Positions 16,458 through 24,607 of a DNA stretch of 52,257 nucleotides are shown here, in pieces. Source of the DNA: JAAZBA01 sp964461815. GTDB taxonomy: Bacteria > Bacillota > Clostridia > Oscillospirales > QAMX01. Every line of letters begins with the position of its first letter. The first letter of the stretch is position 1. The notes below the pieces were generated by a model. That model did no database searches and had not been told where the DNA came from. It worked only from the letters and a program-made list of their open reading frames with translations. Location of the stretch: contig CAYWVF010000019.1 of assembly GCA_964461815.1 (NCBI GenBank), forward strand, positions 1 to 52,257, given 5' to 3'. The translations under genes and the position numbers were made by a program.

Positions 16458-18305
16458 ATGACAAAGAAACAGAAAAAGATGCTTGTACGCATCATTGTCG
16501 GATTAGTTATATTTGCCGTGGCGATGCTCCTGCCGTTAGAAGGAATGCTTAGATTTATAATATTTTTGATCCCGTATGGCATCGTCGGCTGGGATGTTTT
16601 ATGGCGTGCGATAAGAAATATTGCTCATGGTCAGGTGTTTGATGAGAACTTCCTGATGGCAATCGCAACTATAGGTGCGATGTGCATAGGCGAGTATCCT
16701 GAGGGCGCAGCTGTAATGCTGTTCTATCAGGTAGGTGAGCTTTTTCAGGACTATGCCGTCAATAAATCCAGACGTTCTATAGCGGAGCTTATGGATATTC
16801 GCCCTGATCATGCAAATGTTGAGCGTAACGGAGAGCTTGAAGAGGTAGATCCGGAAGAGGTCGAGGTCGGAGAGACGATCGTTATCAAAGCAGGAGAGCG
16901 TATACCGCTCGACGGAGTTATAACAGAGGGACATTCAATGCTTGACACGTCCTCACTTACAGGTGAATCTGTGCCCAGAGAGGTCGGCGAAGAGGATGAT
17001 GTTATCAGCGGATGTATAAACATAAACGGAACGCTCAGAGTAAGAGTTACAAAGGAGTTCGGAGAATCTACAGTCTCCAGAATACTTGAGCTTGTGGAAA
17101 ACTCAAGCTCGGTAAAGGCAAAGGCAGAAAACTTTATCACGAAATTTGCACGGTATTACACTCCGTGCGTAGTTATTGCAGCAGCATTACTTGCATTGAT
17201 ACCTCCGCTTATATTCTCGGGAAGCTGGAGTGAGTGGATAAACAGAGCACTGATATTTCTTGTAATATCCTGCCCGTGTGCGCTGGTGATATCTGTACCG
17301 TTGAGCTTTTTCGGCGGTATCGGCGGCGCATCAAAGCATGGTATACTTGTAAAGGGCGGAAATTATCTTGAGGTGCTTGCAAATACGGAAACGGTCGTTT
17401 TTGATAAAACGGGTACACTCACGAAGGGTGTATTCAATGTAACTGCTATACATCCGGAAAAGCTTACTGAGGGAGATCTTCTTGAGATAACCGCAATGGC
17501 TGAGAATTACAGCGATCATCCGATATCTAATTCCATAAAGGCTGCGTATGAAAAGGAGCTTGACACCTCCGAGATCACGTATTCTGAGGAGGTCGCAGGC
17601 AAGGGCGTTAAGGCGATCGTCGGAGGACGCACGATACATGCAGGAAACCATAAGCTTATGGACGAGATAAATGTTCCTTACAAAGCATGTCATCGCACGG
17701 GTACTATCGTACATACGGCTATAGATGGAGAGTACATGGGACATATAGTAATATCCGATGAGCTTAAGAATGACGCAAAGGATGCTATAGGACAGCTCAG
17801 GGAGCTTGGCGTGAAAAAAACCGTGATGCTGACAGGCGATTCCCGTGAGGTAGGCGAGAGCGTATCAAAGGAGCTCGGAATAGACGAGGTATATGCACAG
17901 CTCCTGCCTGCGGATAAGGTGGAAAAGGTCACGGAGCTTATCAAGAATACAAGCAAAAATGGAAAACTGATATTTGTAGGAGACGGGATAAATGATGCAC
18001 CTGTGCTTGCGAGAGCAGATGTAGGTATAGCGATGGGTGCGATCGGTTCGGATGCAGCAATTGAGGCAGCTGATGTCGTACTGATGGACGACAAGCCGTC
18101 AAAGATTGCGCTTGCGATAAAGATAGCACGAAAGACACTGAGGATTGTATATCAGAATATCGTATTTGCATTGGCTGTGAAAGCGATAGTACTGATAATG
18201 GGCGCTATGGGATATGCGAATATGTGGTTTGCGGTATTCGCAGATGTTGGAGTCGCAGTGCTTGCGATATTAAATGCAATGCGTGCGCTTAAGGTTGAGG
18301 AATAG
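16458..18305 (+). CDS. P1B-type Zn/Cd-exporting ATPase
   Basis: A 615-residue heavy-metal pump lacking its own N-terminal metal-binding domain. In order: paired N-terminal helices, actuator motif TGES (168-171), the metal-site SCPCAL (Cys272, Cys274), phosphorylation DKTGT (Asp316), the HP of ENYSDHPIS, GDGINDAP and final helices with a conserved Lys (KAIV) and FADVG. That CPC plus Lys/Asp set marks the Zn/Cd/Pb group (ZntA/CadA, P1B-2). Exports divalent metal from the cytoplasm. Confidence 0.92.
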   Translation: MTKKQKKMLVRIIVGLVIFAVAMLLPLEGMLRFIIFLIPYGIVGWDVLWRAIRNIAHGQVFDENFLMAIATIGAMCIGEYPEGAAVMLFYQVGELFQDYAVNKSRRSIAELMDIRPDHANVERNGELEEVDPEEVEVGETIVIKAGERIPLDGVITEGHSMLDTSSLTGESVPREVGEEDDVISGCININGTLRVRVTKEFGESTVSRILELVENSSSVKAKAENFITKFARYYTPCVVIAAALLALIPPLIFSGSWSEWINRALIFLVISCPCALVISVPLSFFGGIGGASKHGILVKGGNYLEVLANTETVVFDKTGTLTKGVFNVTAIHPEKLTEGDLLEITAMAENYSDHPISNSIKAAYEKELDTSEITYSEEVAGKGVKAIVGGRTIHAGNHKLMDEINVPYKACHRTGTIVHTAIDGEYMGHIVISDELKNDAKDAIGQLRELGVKKTVMLTGDSREVGESVSKELGIDEVYAQLLPADKVEKVTELIKNTSKNGKLIFVGDGINDAPVLARADVGIAMGAIGSDAAIEAADVVLMDDKPSKIALAIKIARKTLRIVYQNIVFALAVKAIVLIMGAMGYANMWFAVFADVGVAVLAILNAMRALKVEE

Positions 18306-18317
18306 TGTAAAACTGAG

Positions 18318-18351
18318 AAAGAGCGGCATGATTCAGATCATGCCGCTCTTT
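18318..18351. terminator. Bidirectional terminator between convergent operons
   Basis: A long perfect stem AAAGAGCGGCATGA/TCATGCCGCTCTTT with a 6-base loop sits between the ATPase stop and the convergent amidohydrolase stop. Confidence 0.9.
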
Positions 18352-18364
18352 AATATATTGATTT

Positions 18365-19237
18365 TTACAGATCAAACATTTTAATAGCATTGCCACGTGC
18401 TATTTTCTCGAATTTTTCATCCGATAGCTTGTTTTCCGCACGAAATCGCTTCAGCATTTCGGCGGTTTTGGGACGTTGCGATACTGTACATATATCTGTA
18501 CCGAAGAAGAGCTTATCTGCAAATTCGTTTAGAAATACTACAGCATTTTCTTCATCACGTGCAAGAGCGTTATATCCACTGCCAGCGGATAGCTCTGCAT
18601 ACAGATTCGGATATTCACGAAGCATTTTTTGCAGCTCACCCTCGGCAATAAGCGGATAATTCGGATATCCGAATATATCGTTGGGATCACGCAGCTGTGA
18701 GATCTCAGCCCAAAAGGACGGACCGTGACCTATGAATTTAAGTCTCGAGAATCTTTCAAGACACCGACGGAGTCCTGGCATACCCGGCTTATCATATATA
18801 CCGTAGTAGCGATCCTTGGCACCTGTCATATCAAAGATCAGAGGAAGCTCTGCCTCTTCTACACACTTCAGTAGATTTTGCATTCTGGCATCCTCCCATG
18901 GCAGGTTTGGCATGACTTCACCGATACCAATACAGCTGAGCTTTTTATAATGCTCGAGAAGTATGCCGAGAGGAGCGTCTGAGCTGTTTGTCAAAGCACG
19001 TGGATCGACATTACAGAACGCCTTGAATCTGCCATCCGACATACTTGCCATATCTATGACCTCGCCTACGGACTGCGGTACATAAAGCTCAGGTCCGAGC
19101 ACGGGAAGAATAAAGGACAGCTCTATCTCAAGCTCGTTTTGTACATCGGAAAGCTGTTCCGGAGTGATGAACAGCTTTCCACCGAATTCTGTAGGGTACA
19201 GATATTTATAACAATGAGCGTGAACGTCTATAAACAT
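18365..19237 (-). CDS. Metal-dependent amidohydrolase
   Basis: A 290-residue amidohydrolase (PF04909-like TIM barrel). It opens with the metal-binding DVHAHC (His6, His8), and GHGPSFWAE plus FFGTDIC near the C-terminus supply further ligand-type His and Asp. The ATG at 19237 lies 4 bases beyond the upstream gene's stop, so the two are coupled. It ends an operon of AraC regulator and two Gfo/Idh-type dehydrogenases, suggesting hydrolysis of a lactone or related sugar-derived intermediate; this is inference. Confidence 0.8.
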   Translation of the reverse strand: MFIDVHAHCYKYLYPTEFGGKLFITPEQLSDVQNELEIELSFILPVLGPELYVPQSVGEVIDMASMSDGRFKAFCNVDPRALTNSSDAPLGILLEHYKKLSCIGIGEVMPNLPWEDARMQNLLKCVEEAELPLIFDMTGAKDRYYGIYDKPGMPGLRRCLERFSRLKFIGHGPSFWAEISQLRDPNDIFGYPNYPLIAEGELQKMLREYPNLYAELSAGSGYNALARDEENAVVFLNEFADKLFFGTDICTVSQRPKTAEMLKRFRAENKLSDEKFEKIARGNAIKMFDL

Positions 19238-19241
19238 AGCT

Positions 19242-20099
19242 TTATACTCTGTCAAACCAGACACCCGGATTTTGCAGTGCCTTGAAGCCGAGCTCACGTA
19301 TCGCAATGACTGCTAATGTTTCCTCGTACGGAGCCTTGATGTCTCCTGTTTCAAAAAAGTCGATGAGCTCATGCACAAAGTTGGGGAAATAGTCTGAGCA
19401 CTCATTGATAAGAACATGCTCACCATCGTCGTAGGAGAGTGCCATGTTGAAGGAGCACTGACCACCGAAGTGACCCATTGTAGCATAACGACCGCCGGAA
19501 AACTCAATAACAAGTGCCGGAGCCGTCATATCACCTACCGCCATAACTCGTGTAAAATCAGGCCCGAAAAGTGATACGAGCATCTCGATCTGATGTATGG
19601 AATATATATCATAGCTGTTAGGACCACGTGAGCTTATGACCTTGAGTCCTTCACGCTTGACATTTTGCAGCTCTGTTGAGAATCTGAGCGCAGAGGTCGA
19701 GAACATGGGCGTGTTACCCTCGTTAGCCATATCGATAAGCATACGTGCTGCCTTGGCATCTGTTGCGAACGTCTTGTCAACATATGTTCTCTTGCCTGAC
19801 TTGAACGCATCACGGCAAAGCTCGGGATGCATTTCGGGATTGTTTGGAGAGAGCACCATGATCACATCGCTCTTCTCTACGACCTCTGCCGCATCACGGC
19901 AAAGCTCGATATTATGCTCAGCACACCACATCACACTGTTTTTCGTACATTCACCGTTAGGCCTGGGATTGCTTTCACTGAGACTGCCCCAGGCATAGCA
20001 GATCTGATATTCTCCGCCTGTCTCATCAAGAAGCCAGCGGGGAAGATTATTGGCATGCCAGTTGTCAAGATAATGATCTATCAATCCTATTTTTTTCAT
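19242..20099 (-). CDS. Gfo/Idh/MocA-related oxidoreductase, short form
   Basis: A 285-residue protein with a Rossmann-like N-terminus (MKKIGLIDHYLDNWHANNL, lacking a clean GxGxxG) and a dinucleotide-region equivalent YVDKTFATDAKAA, where the usual EKP is DKT. It is shorter than the roughly 350 residues of typical family members, and the C-terminal substrate domain is reduced. Whether it keeps NAD-dependent activity is unclear. It sits between a canonical Gfo/Idh gene and an amidohydrolase with short gaps. Confidence 0.7.
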   Translation of the reverse strand: MKKIGLIDHYLDNWHANNLPRWLLDETGGEYQICYAWGSLSESNPRPNGECTKNSVMWCAEHNIELCRDAAEVVEKSDVIMVLSPNNPEMHPELCRDAFKSGKRTYVDKTFATDAKAARMLIDMANEGNTPMFSTSALRFSTELQNVKREGLKVISSRGPNSYDIYSIHQIEMLVSLFGPDFTRVMAVGDMTAPALVIEFSGGRYATMGHFGGQCSFNMALSYDDGEHVLINECSDYFPNFVHELIDFFETGDIKAPYEETLAVIAIRELGFKALQNPGVWFDRV

Positions 20100-20120
20100 A
20101 ACGGTATCTCCTTTATGAAA

Positions 20121-21182
20121 TTAAAGTACAACCTCACGGTCGGAGTCGGAGGAATCGTACAGAGCCTGCATGATCCTTGATGTCTTGATAGCGTAATCGA
20201 TATGAGACGGAAGCTTTTCGCCTGTCTGGACGCAGCGGATGAATGCGTCTATTTCGTTCTGGAAGTGAGGTGTTGACTTGAACTTTGGTGCGATCTCAGC
20301 AAGGCCGCCGTTCATTGTTGTATATACCTTGAAATCTCCGCCGTACTGGAGACGAATGCCTGCCTTTGTTCCGAGAAAATCGATATATGTATCGGAAACG
20401 CCGATGTTCTGAGCCCATGCGCCGTTAAGAGAAATGGTAGCACCCTCTGTACGGATGAGTCCTGTTACGAAGTCGTCAACATCGTATGTGCCGTTGAGAT
20501 CCTTTGTATTCTCAGACCACATATCATTGTAAACATATTCGTCCATCTTAACTCCAAGCTTGGAATATGCTTTACCGGAAACTGCCTTAGGTGTGGGATC
20601 GCCGAGACAATACATGATAATATCAAGGTAATGTACGCCCCAGTCGATGAGAGCGCCACCGCCTGCGATAGCCTTTGTTGTAAATGCGCCGCCGAGTCCG
20701 GGGATGGAGCGGTGAGCACGGAAGCTTGCGTATACGTGATAAACCTCACCGAGGTCGCCATTGTCGATCATTTCTTTGATCTTATTTACGTTTGTGTTGA
20801 AGCGGTTAACTACGCCGATGTTGAGCGTGTTGCCTGTCTCATGCTGAACCTTGAGCATCTCCTCAGCCTCGGAAAGAACTCTTGCAGCCGGCTTCTCGCA
20901 GAGAACCTGCTTTCCTGCACGAAGTGCATCGATGGAAATTACGGAATGCATAAGATTAGGTGTGCAAACGCTGACAGCATCGATCTCGGGATCAGCGAGG
21001 ATCACCTTATAATCTGTAACTGCCTTGCCGCAGCCGTTTTTTTCAACAGCCGCTTTGGCACGCTCGGGGATTATATCGCAGAAATAGACGATCTCTGCAT
21101 CTTTGTTAGCCATATAAGCAGGGATGTGAGATGAAGTTGCAATGCTGCCGCAGCCTATGATACCGACTTTTACCTTTGCCAT
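20121..21182 (-). CDS. Gfo/Idh/MocA-family oxidoreductase
   Basis: A 353-residue sugar-type dehydrogenase with Rossmann motif VGIIGCGSIA at the N-terminus, VLCEKPAARVLSEAE as the EKP motif and GGGALIDWGVHYLDIIMY in the substrate domain. I chose the ATG at 21182 because the conserved strand starts there and AAAGGAG is well placed; the open frame extends 95 codons further upstream into the regulator gene without family resemblance. It is the first enzyme gene after the AraC regulator, 22 bases away. Confidence 0.88.
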   Translation of the reverse strand: MAKVKVGIIGCGSIATSSHIPAYMANKDAEIVYFCDIIPERAKAAVEKNGCGKAVTDYKVILADPEIDAVSVCTPNLMHSVISIDALRAGKQVLCEKPAARVLSEAEEMLKVQHETGNTLNIGVVNRFNTNVNKIKEMIDNGDLGEVYHVYASFRAHRSIPGLGGAFTTKAIAGGGALIDWGVHYLDIIMYCLGDPTPKAVSGKAYSKLGVKMDEYVYNDMWSENTKDLNGTYDVDDFVTGLIRTEGATISLNGAWAQNIGVSDTYIDFLGTKAGIRLQYGGDFKVYTTMNGGLAEIAPKFKSTPHFQNEIDAFIRCVQTGEKLPSHIDYAIKTSRIMQALYDSSDSDREVVL

Positions 21183-21204
21183 AGTAATAACTCCTTTTAT
21201 ATTT

Positions 21205-22068
21205 TTAATTATATTTGTGACGATATTCACCGGGGGAAACCCCTGTGACACGTTTGAACGCACGTGAAAAGGCATGTATGCTGTCATATCCGCATAGCTC
21301 GGCGGTTTTTGTAACCGTTTCACCTCTGCGGAGATACTCCTGCGCTCGCTCAAAGCGATGACGTGTGTGATATGCGTGAAGACTTTCTCCCGTGATCTCG
21401 GAAAATTTCTTCGCAAGATGAGTATAGCTGTAGCCGAAGACAGTCGTAAGATCGGACAAAGAGCCAATATGACATGAATTGTTATCGATGTAATTTATGA
21501 TCTTATATACGAGCTGCTCATCGACCGCGCGAGTGTCTGACATATGATATGAGCGTACAACGGACTGACTGAGAAAACGGCATGACAGGCTTATGACCTC
21601 CTGTACAGCGCTTTCGAAAAGTAGCTTTCCCGGTGCATCATCGGAATCCACTTCACTGAACATACGGATAAATGCGTCTCCGAGTGGCTCGGCTTTTATC
21701 GCAGGAGTAGTGCAGCGATTTTCAAGAAAATCACGTATCGAAGCTACATCCTCCGAAAGCTGCGATGCAAAATCAAAGCCGATATAGAAAAAACGAAGAC
21801 GTTCGTTAAAAGTATATATTGCGTGAGCCTCTCCAAGCTTGCTGAAAAACAGCATACCGGGATGCATTGGATATGTTTTGTTCCCGATAAGCGTTTCGCC
21901 TACTCCGGATACCACAAACGTCAGCTCATGTACACGCTGTATATGTCGATCACCGATATAACCGGGATCACAGTAAAGATCACCGACTTGAAACAGATCG
22001 TATGATCCTACGTTGCGTGGATCTCCGTATATGTTGTCAAAATGAAACCGTGCTCTGTTATCTAACAT
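21205..22068 (-). CDS. AraC-family transcriptional regulator
   Basis: A 287-residue regulator with an N-terminal cupin-like sensing domain (HELTFVVSGVGETLIGNKTYPMHPGMLFF) and a C-terminal pair of helix-turn-helix units: SLSDLTTVFGYSYTHLAKKFSEITG, then VTKTAELCGYDSIHAFSRAFKRVTGVSPGEYR, the family signature. Such proteins usually sense a sugar. It is co-directional with and 22 bases from the following dehydrogenase operon, so it probably controls it. The start at 22068 is chosen for an adjacent GGTGA; ATG at 22080 is possible. Confidence 0.88.
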   Translation of the reverse strand: MLDNRARFHFDNIYGDPRNVGSYDLFQVGDLYCDPGYIGDRHIQRVHELTFVVSGVGETLIGNKTYPMHPGMLFFSKLGEAHAIYTFNERLRFFYIGFDFASQLSEDVASIRDFLENRCTTPAIKAEPLGDAFIRMFSEVDSDDAPGKLLFESAVQEVISLSCRFLSQSVVRSYHMSDTRAVDEQLVYKIINYIDNNSCHIGSLSDLTTVFGYSYTHLAKKFSEITGESLHAYHTRHRFERAQEYLRRGETVTKTAELCGYDSIHAFSRAFKRVTGVSPGEYRHKYN

Positions 22069-22133
22069 ATCTATCACCATTATAATATTGACTGTTTCAA
22101 AAGTATTTGATAGTTTTAACAAATGTGTTGTCT

Positions 22134-22171
22134 AAAATACGGTTTCAGAGCATATCTGAAACCGTATTTTT
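22134..22171 (-). terminator. Terminator of icd
   Basis: A stem AAAATACGGTTTCAG/CTGAAACCGTATTTT, 12 bases beyond the icd stop and before the AraC gene. Confidence 0.75.
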
Positions 22172-22182
22172 GTAGTAAACGT

Positions 22183-23397
22183 TTAAATGTTGAGTGCAGC
22201 ATCAAGGTTTGCACGGATAGCGTGGATAAATTCCTCACTTGAAACCACGGTCTTCGTATCAAGAGTAGATAAGGCTGCAAGGTCGCCTGTCATAGTTCCC
22301 TGCTTGATAGTTGTGATACATGCATTTTCAAGCTTATCGGCGAAGTCGCAAAGCTCGGAGATACTGTCAAGCTCACCGCGCTTACGGAGCGCACCTGTCC
22401 ATGCAAATATGGTGGCAACGGAGTTGGAGCTTGTGCGTTCACCGCGAAGATGCTTGTAGTAGTGACGTTGGATAGTGCCGTGAGCAGCCTCATATTCATA
22501 AGCACCGGAGGGACTTACGAGCACAGAGGTCATCATAGCGAGACTTCCGAAGGCTGTAGCAAGCATATCGGACATAACATCACCGTCGTAGTTTTTACAT
22601 GCCCAGATGAAGCCACCCTCGGAGCGGATAACACGTGCTACGGCATCATCAATGAGCGTATAGAAATATGTAATGCCACGCTCTGCGAAGCGTGCTTTAT
22701 ACTCTGTTTCGTATATTTCCGCAAAAATGTCCTTAAAGTTATGGTCGTACGTTTTTGAAATCGTATCCTTAGATGCAAACCAAAGATCCTCACCTGCGTC
22801 GAGTGCAAACTCGAAGCATGCACGTGCAAAGCTTGCTATGCTGGAGTCGAGATTATGCGTACCCTGAATAATGCCGTCACCCTTGAAATCGTGTATGAGC
22901 TTTTTCGTTTGTGTACCATCGGGAGCGGTTACAAGCAGCTCGGCTTTGGAACCGGCTTCAACCTTAAGCTCACTTGCCTTGTAAACATCACCGTATGCAT
23001 GACGTGCGATGGTAATAGGCTTTTTCCATGTGGGAATGTATGACGGAATGCAGTCGACTACAATAGGCTTACGGAAAACCGTACCGTCGAGCAGCGCACG
23101 GATAGTACCGTTAGGACTTTTCCACATTTCTTTCAACTTATATTCATCCATACGAGCTGCATTTGGAGTGATCGTGGCACATTTGACGGCAACACCGTAT
23201 TTTTTTGTAGCAAGAGCACTGTCGATCGTGACCTGATCGTCAGTTTCATTTCTGTTTTCAAGTCCGAGATCATAATACTCGGTTTTGAGGTCGATATATG
23301 GCAGCAGAAGCTCGTCTTTAATAAGCTTCCACAGTATTCTTGTCATTTCGTCGCCATCCATCTCAACGAGAGGCGTAGTCATGCGGATCTTTGTCAT
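22183..23397 (-). CDS. icd: NADP-dependent isocitrate dehydrogenase (eukaryote-like type)
   Basis: Oxidatively decarboxylates isocitrate to 2-oxoglutarate. The 404-residue protein starts MTKIRMTTPLVEMDGDEMTRI and shows KCATITP, KSPNGTIRA, the metal-site NYDGDVMSDMLATAFGSLAMMTSVL and the nucleotide-side EAAHGTIQRHYY, the pattern of the homodimeric, eukaryote-like subgroup rather than the E. coli type. The ATG at 23397 is preceded by AAGGAG. It is a single-gene unit with its own promoter and terminator. It supplies 2-oxoglutarate for glutamate synthesis. Confidence 0.93.
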   Translation of the reverse strand: MTKIRMTTPLVEMDGDEMTRILWKLIKDELLLPYIDLKTEYYDLGLENRNETDDQVTIDSALATKKYGVAVKCATITPNAARMDEYKLKEMWKSPNGTIRALLDGTVFRKPIVVDCIPSYIPTWKKPITIARHAYGDVYKASELKVEAGSKAELLVTAPDGTQTKKLIHDFKGDGIIQGTHNLDSSIASFARACFEFALDAGEDLWFASKDTISKTYDHNFKDIFAEIYETEYKARFAERGITYFYTLIDDAVARVIRSEGGFIWACKNYDGDVMSDMLATAFGSLAMMTSVLVSPSGAYEYEAAHGTIQRHYYKHLRGERTSSNSVATIFAWTGALRKRGELDSISELCDFADKLENACITTIKQGTMTGDLAALSTLDTKTVVSSEEFIHAIRANLDAALNI

Positions 23398-23427
23398 GCC
23401 GATTCTCCTTAAACTTTTATTAATGAG

Positions 23428-23456
23428 AGTATACAATAATTACAGCGAATTTTCAA
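23428..23456 (-). promoter_or_regulatory. Sigma-A promoter of icd
   Basis: Minus-strand TTGAAA (23451-23456), a 17-base spacer and TATACT (23428-23433), about 30 bases from the icd start. Confidence 0.75.
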
Positions 23457-23498
23457 TAGGAAACACGTATAATATTCAGCCGAAAAGCATGGTCAAAT

Positions 23499-23514
23499 TG
23501 TATACCGGTATACA
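23499..23514. promoter_or_regulatory. Perfect 16-bp palindrome upstream of icd
   Basis: TGTATACCGGTATACA is fully self-complementary and lies about 43 bases upstream of the icd -35 box, next to the convergent end of the epimerase gene. It has operator-like symmetry and no T-run; no binding protein is identified. Confidence 0.4.
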
Positions 23515-23523
23515 TATCGGCTT

Positions 23524-24441
23524 CTATCCCTCAAACAGATCATATGCTTCAAGAATATACTTTGCCGTTTCGTAAAGCAGCTCCTCATGCTTTCGGAAAA
23601 TATTTAGTGAATTGGGATCATACAGCCGATCATCGTGAGAGGATCTGCGTCTGTTGCCGAGCCAGTAATTGCCGGAACGAAGGGTGGAATCACATTCGAG
23701 TGTGAAGCAGCCGCTGTAGCCTGAGTCAATAAGACCGTGCATCACGTCATCTATTGCCATAGTGCCGAGGAAAGGAGCTATATGCTCGTCGAGAGTACCG
23801 CGGTTATCGTTGAAGTGTATAGCACACAGACGATCACCGAGTGCTATAAGATCCTCGTATTGATGGTTTTCTATATTCGCATGACCTGTATCCCAGCACG
23901 CACCGACAAGCGGATTTTTAGTATATTCGCAAAATTCACGCATATCCTCGCCGGTGTAGAAAAAGTATTCTCCACCTGCATTGACCTTGGCGCTGTTTTC
24001 TATCAGCAGCTTGACGCCGTATTTCTCCATTGTGGGGAAGAGCAGCTCGAGGGCTTCAAGATTCTTTTTGTAATATTCATCCTTACCGATCCCTTTTTCC
24101 ACACCTGTATGGAATACGGTGTTGTCTATTCCGAGTATTGAGCATGCCTCTATCGTGCGAATGGTGGATTCGATGAGAAGATCAAAATTATCGTCCTTTT
24201 TCATGGGGTTACCGCCCGGAGCATGAGATTGCACGAAGCTTATTCCGAGACTGTCGGCAAAATAACGAAGCCTTTTCATGTGTTCTCGCCAATCATCTGC
24301 CATGAGGAATGAATCCTTATTGTTAGCTTGATAGAAGCTCATATCGATATAGCGAAAGCCGGCACGATGAAGTTCAAAAACCTTTTCTTCCTCTGTTTTA
24401 CATATGCGATCAAGATCGCCGGTCGTTGTGGCAAGTTTCAT
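23524..24441 (-). CDS. Sugar phosphate isomerase/epimerase-like TIM barrel protein
   Basis: A 305-residue protein of the xylose isomerase-like TIM barrel superfamily (AP endonuclease 2 fold). Metal-ligand-type residues appear in order: SFVQSHAPGG, TVFHTGVEKG, KLLIENSAK, ACWDTGHANIE, AIHFNDNRG and FTLECDS. The ATG at 24441 follows AAAAAGGAG; upstream in-frame sequence is unlike the family. It is transcribed alone, divergent from the nucleotidyltransferase. The substrate sugar cannot be named. Confidence 0.82.
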   Translation of the reverse strand: MKLATTTGDLDRICKTEEEKVFELHRAGFRYIDMSFYQANNKDSFLMADDWREHMKRLRYFADSLGISFVQSHAPGGNPMKKDDNFDLLIESTIRTIEACSILGIDNTVFHTGVEKGIGKDEYYKKNLEALELLFPTMEKYGVKLLIENSAKVNAGGEYFFYTGEDMREFCEYTKNPLVGACWDTGHANIENHQYEDLIALGDRLCAIHFNDNRGTLDEHIAPFLGTMAIDDVMHGLIDSGYSGCFTLECDSTLRSGNYWLGNRRRSSHDDRLYDPNSLNIFRKHEELLYETAKYILEAYDLFEG

Positions 24442-24607
24442 AGTATGATCTCCTTTTTCAAATGGTGAGTATATTATCTCACAGTATTTGGAGATTTGCA
24501 ACCATTTTTCACGAAAAATGTCAACCATACTTGTTTTTACAGCGGTTAAGTAAATTATACTCGGTAATACTAAAATAGAGAAAAAACAAAGGAAAGGGAT
24601 CAAAAGG

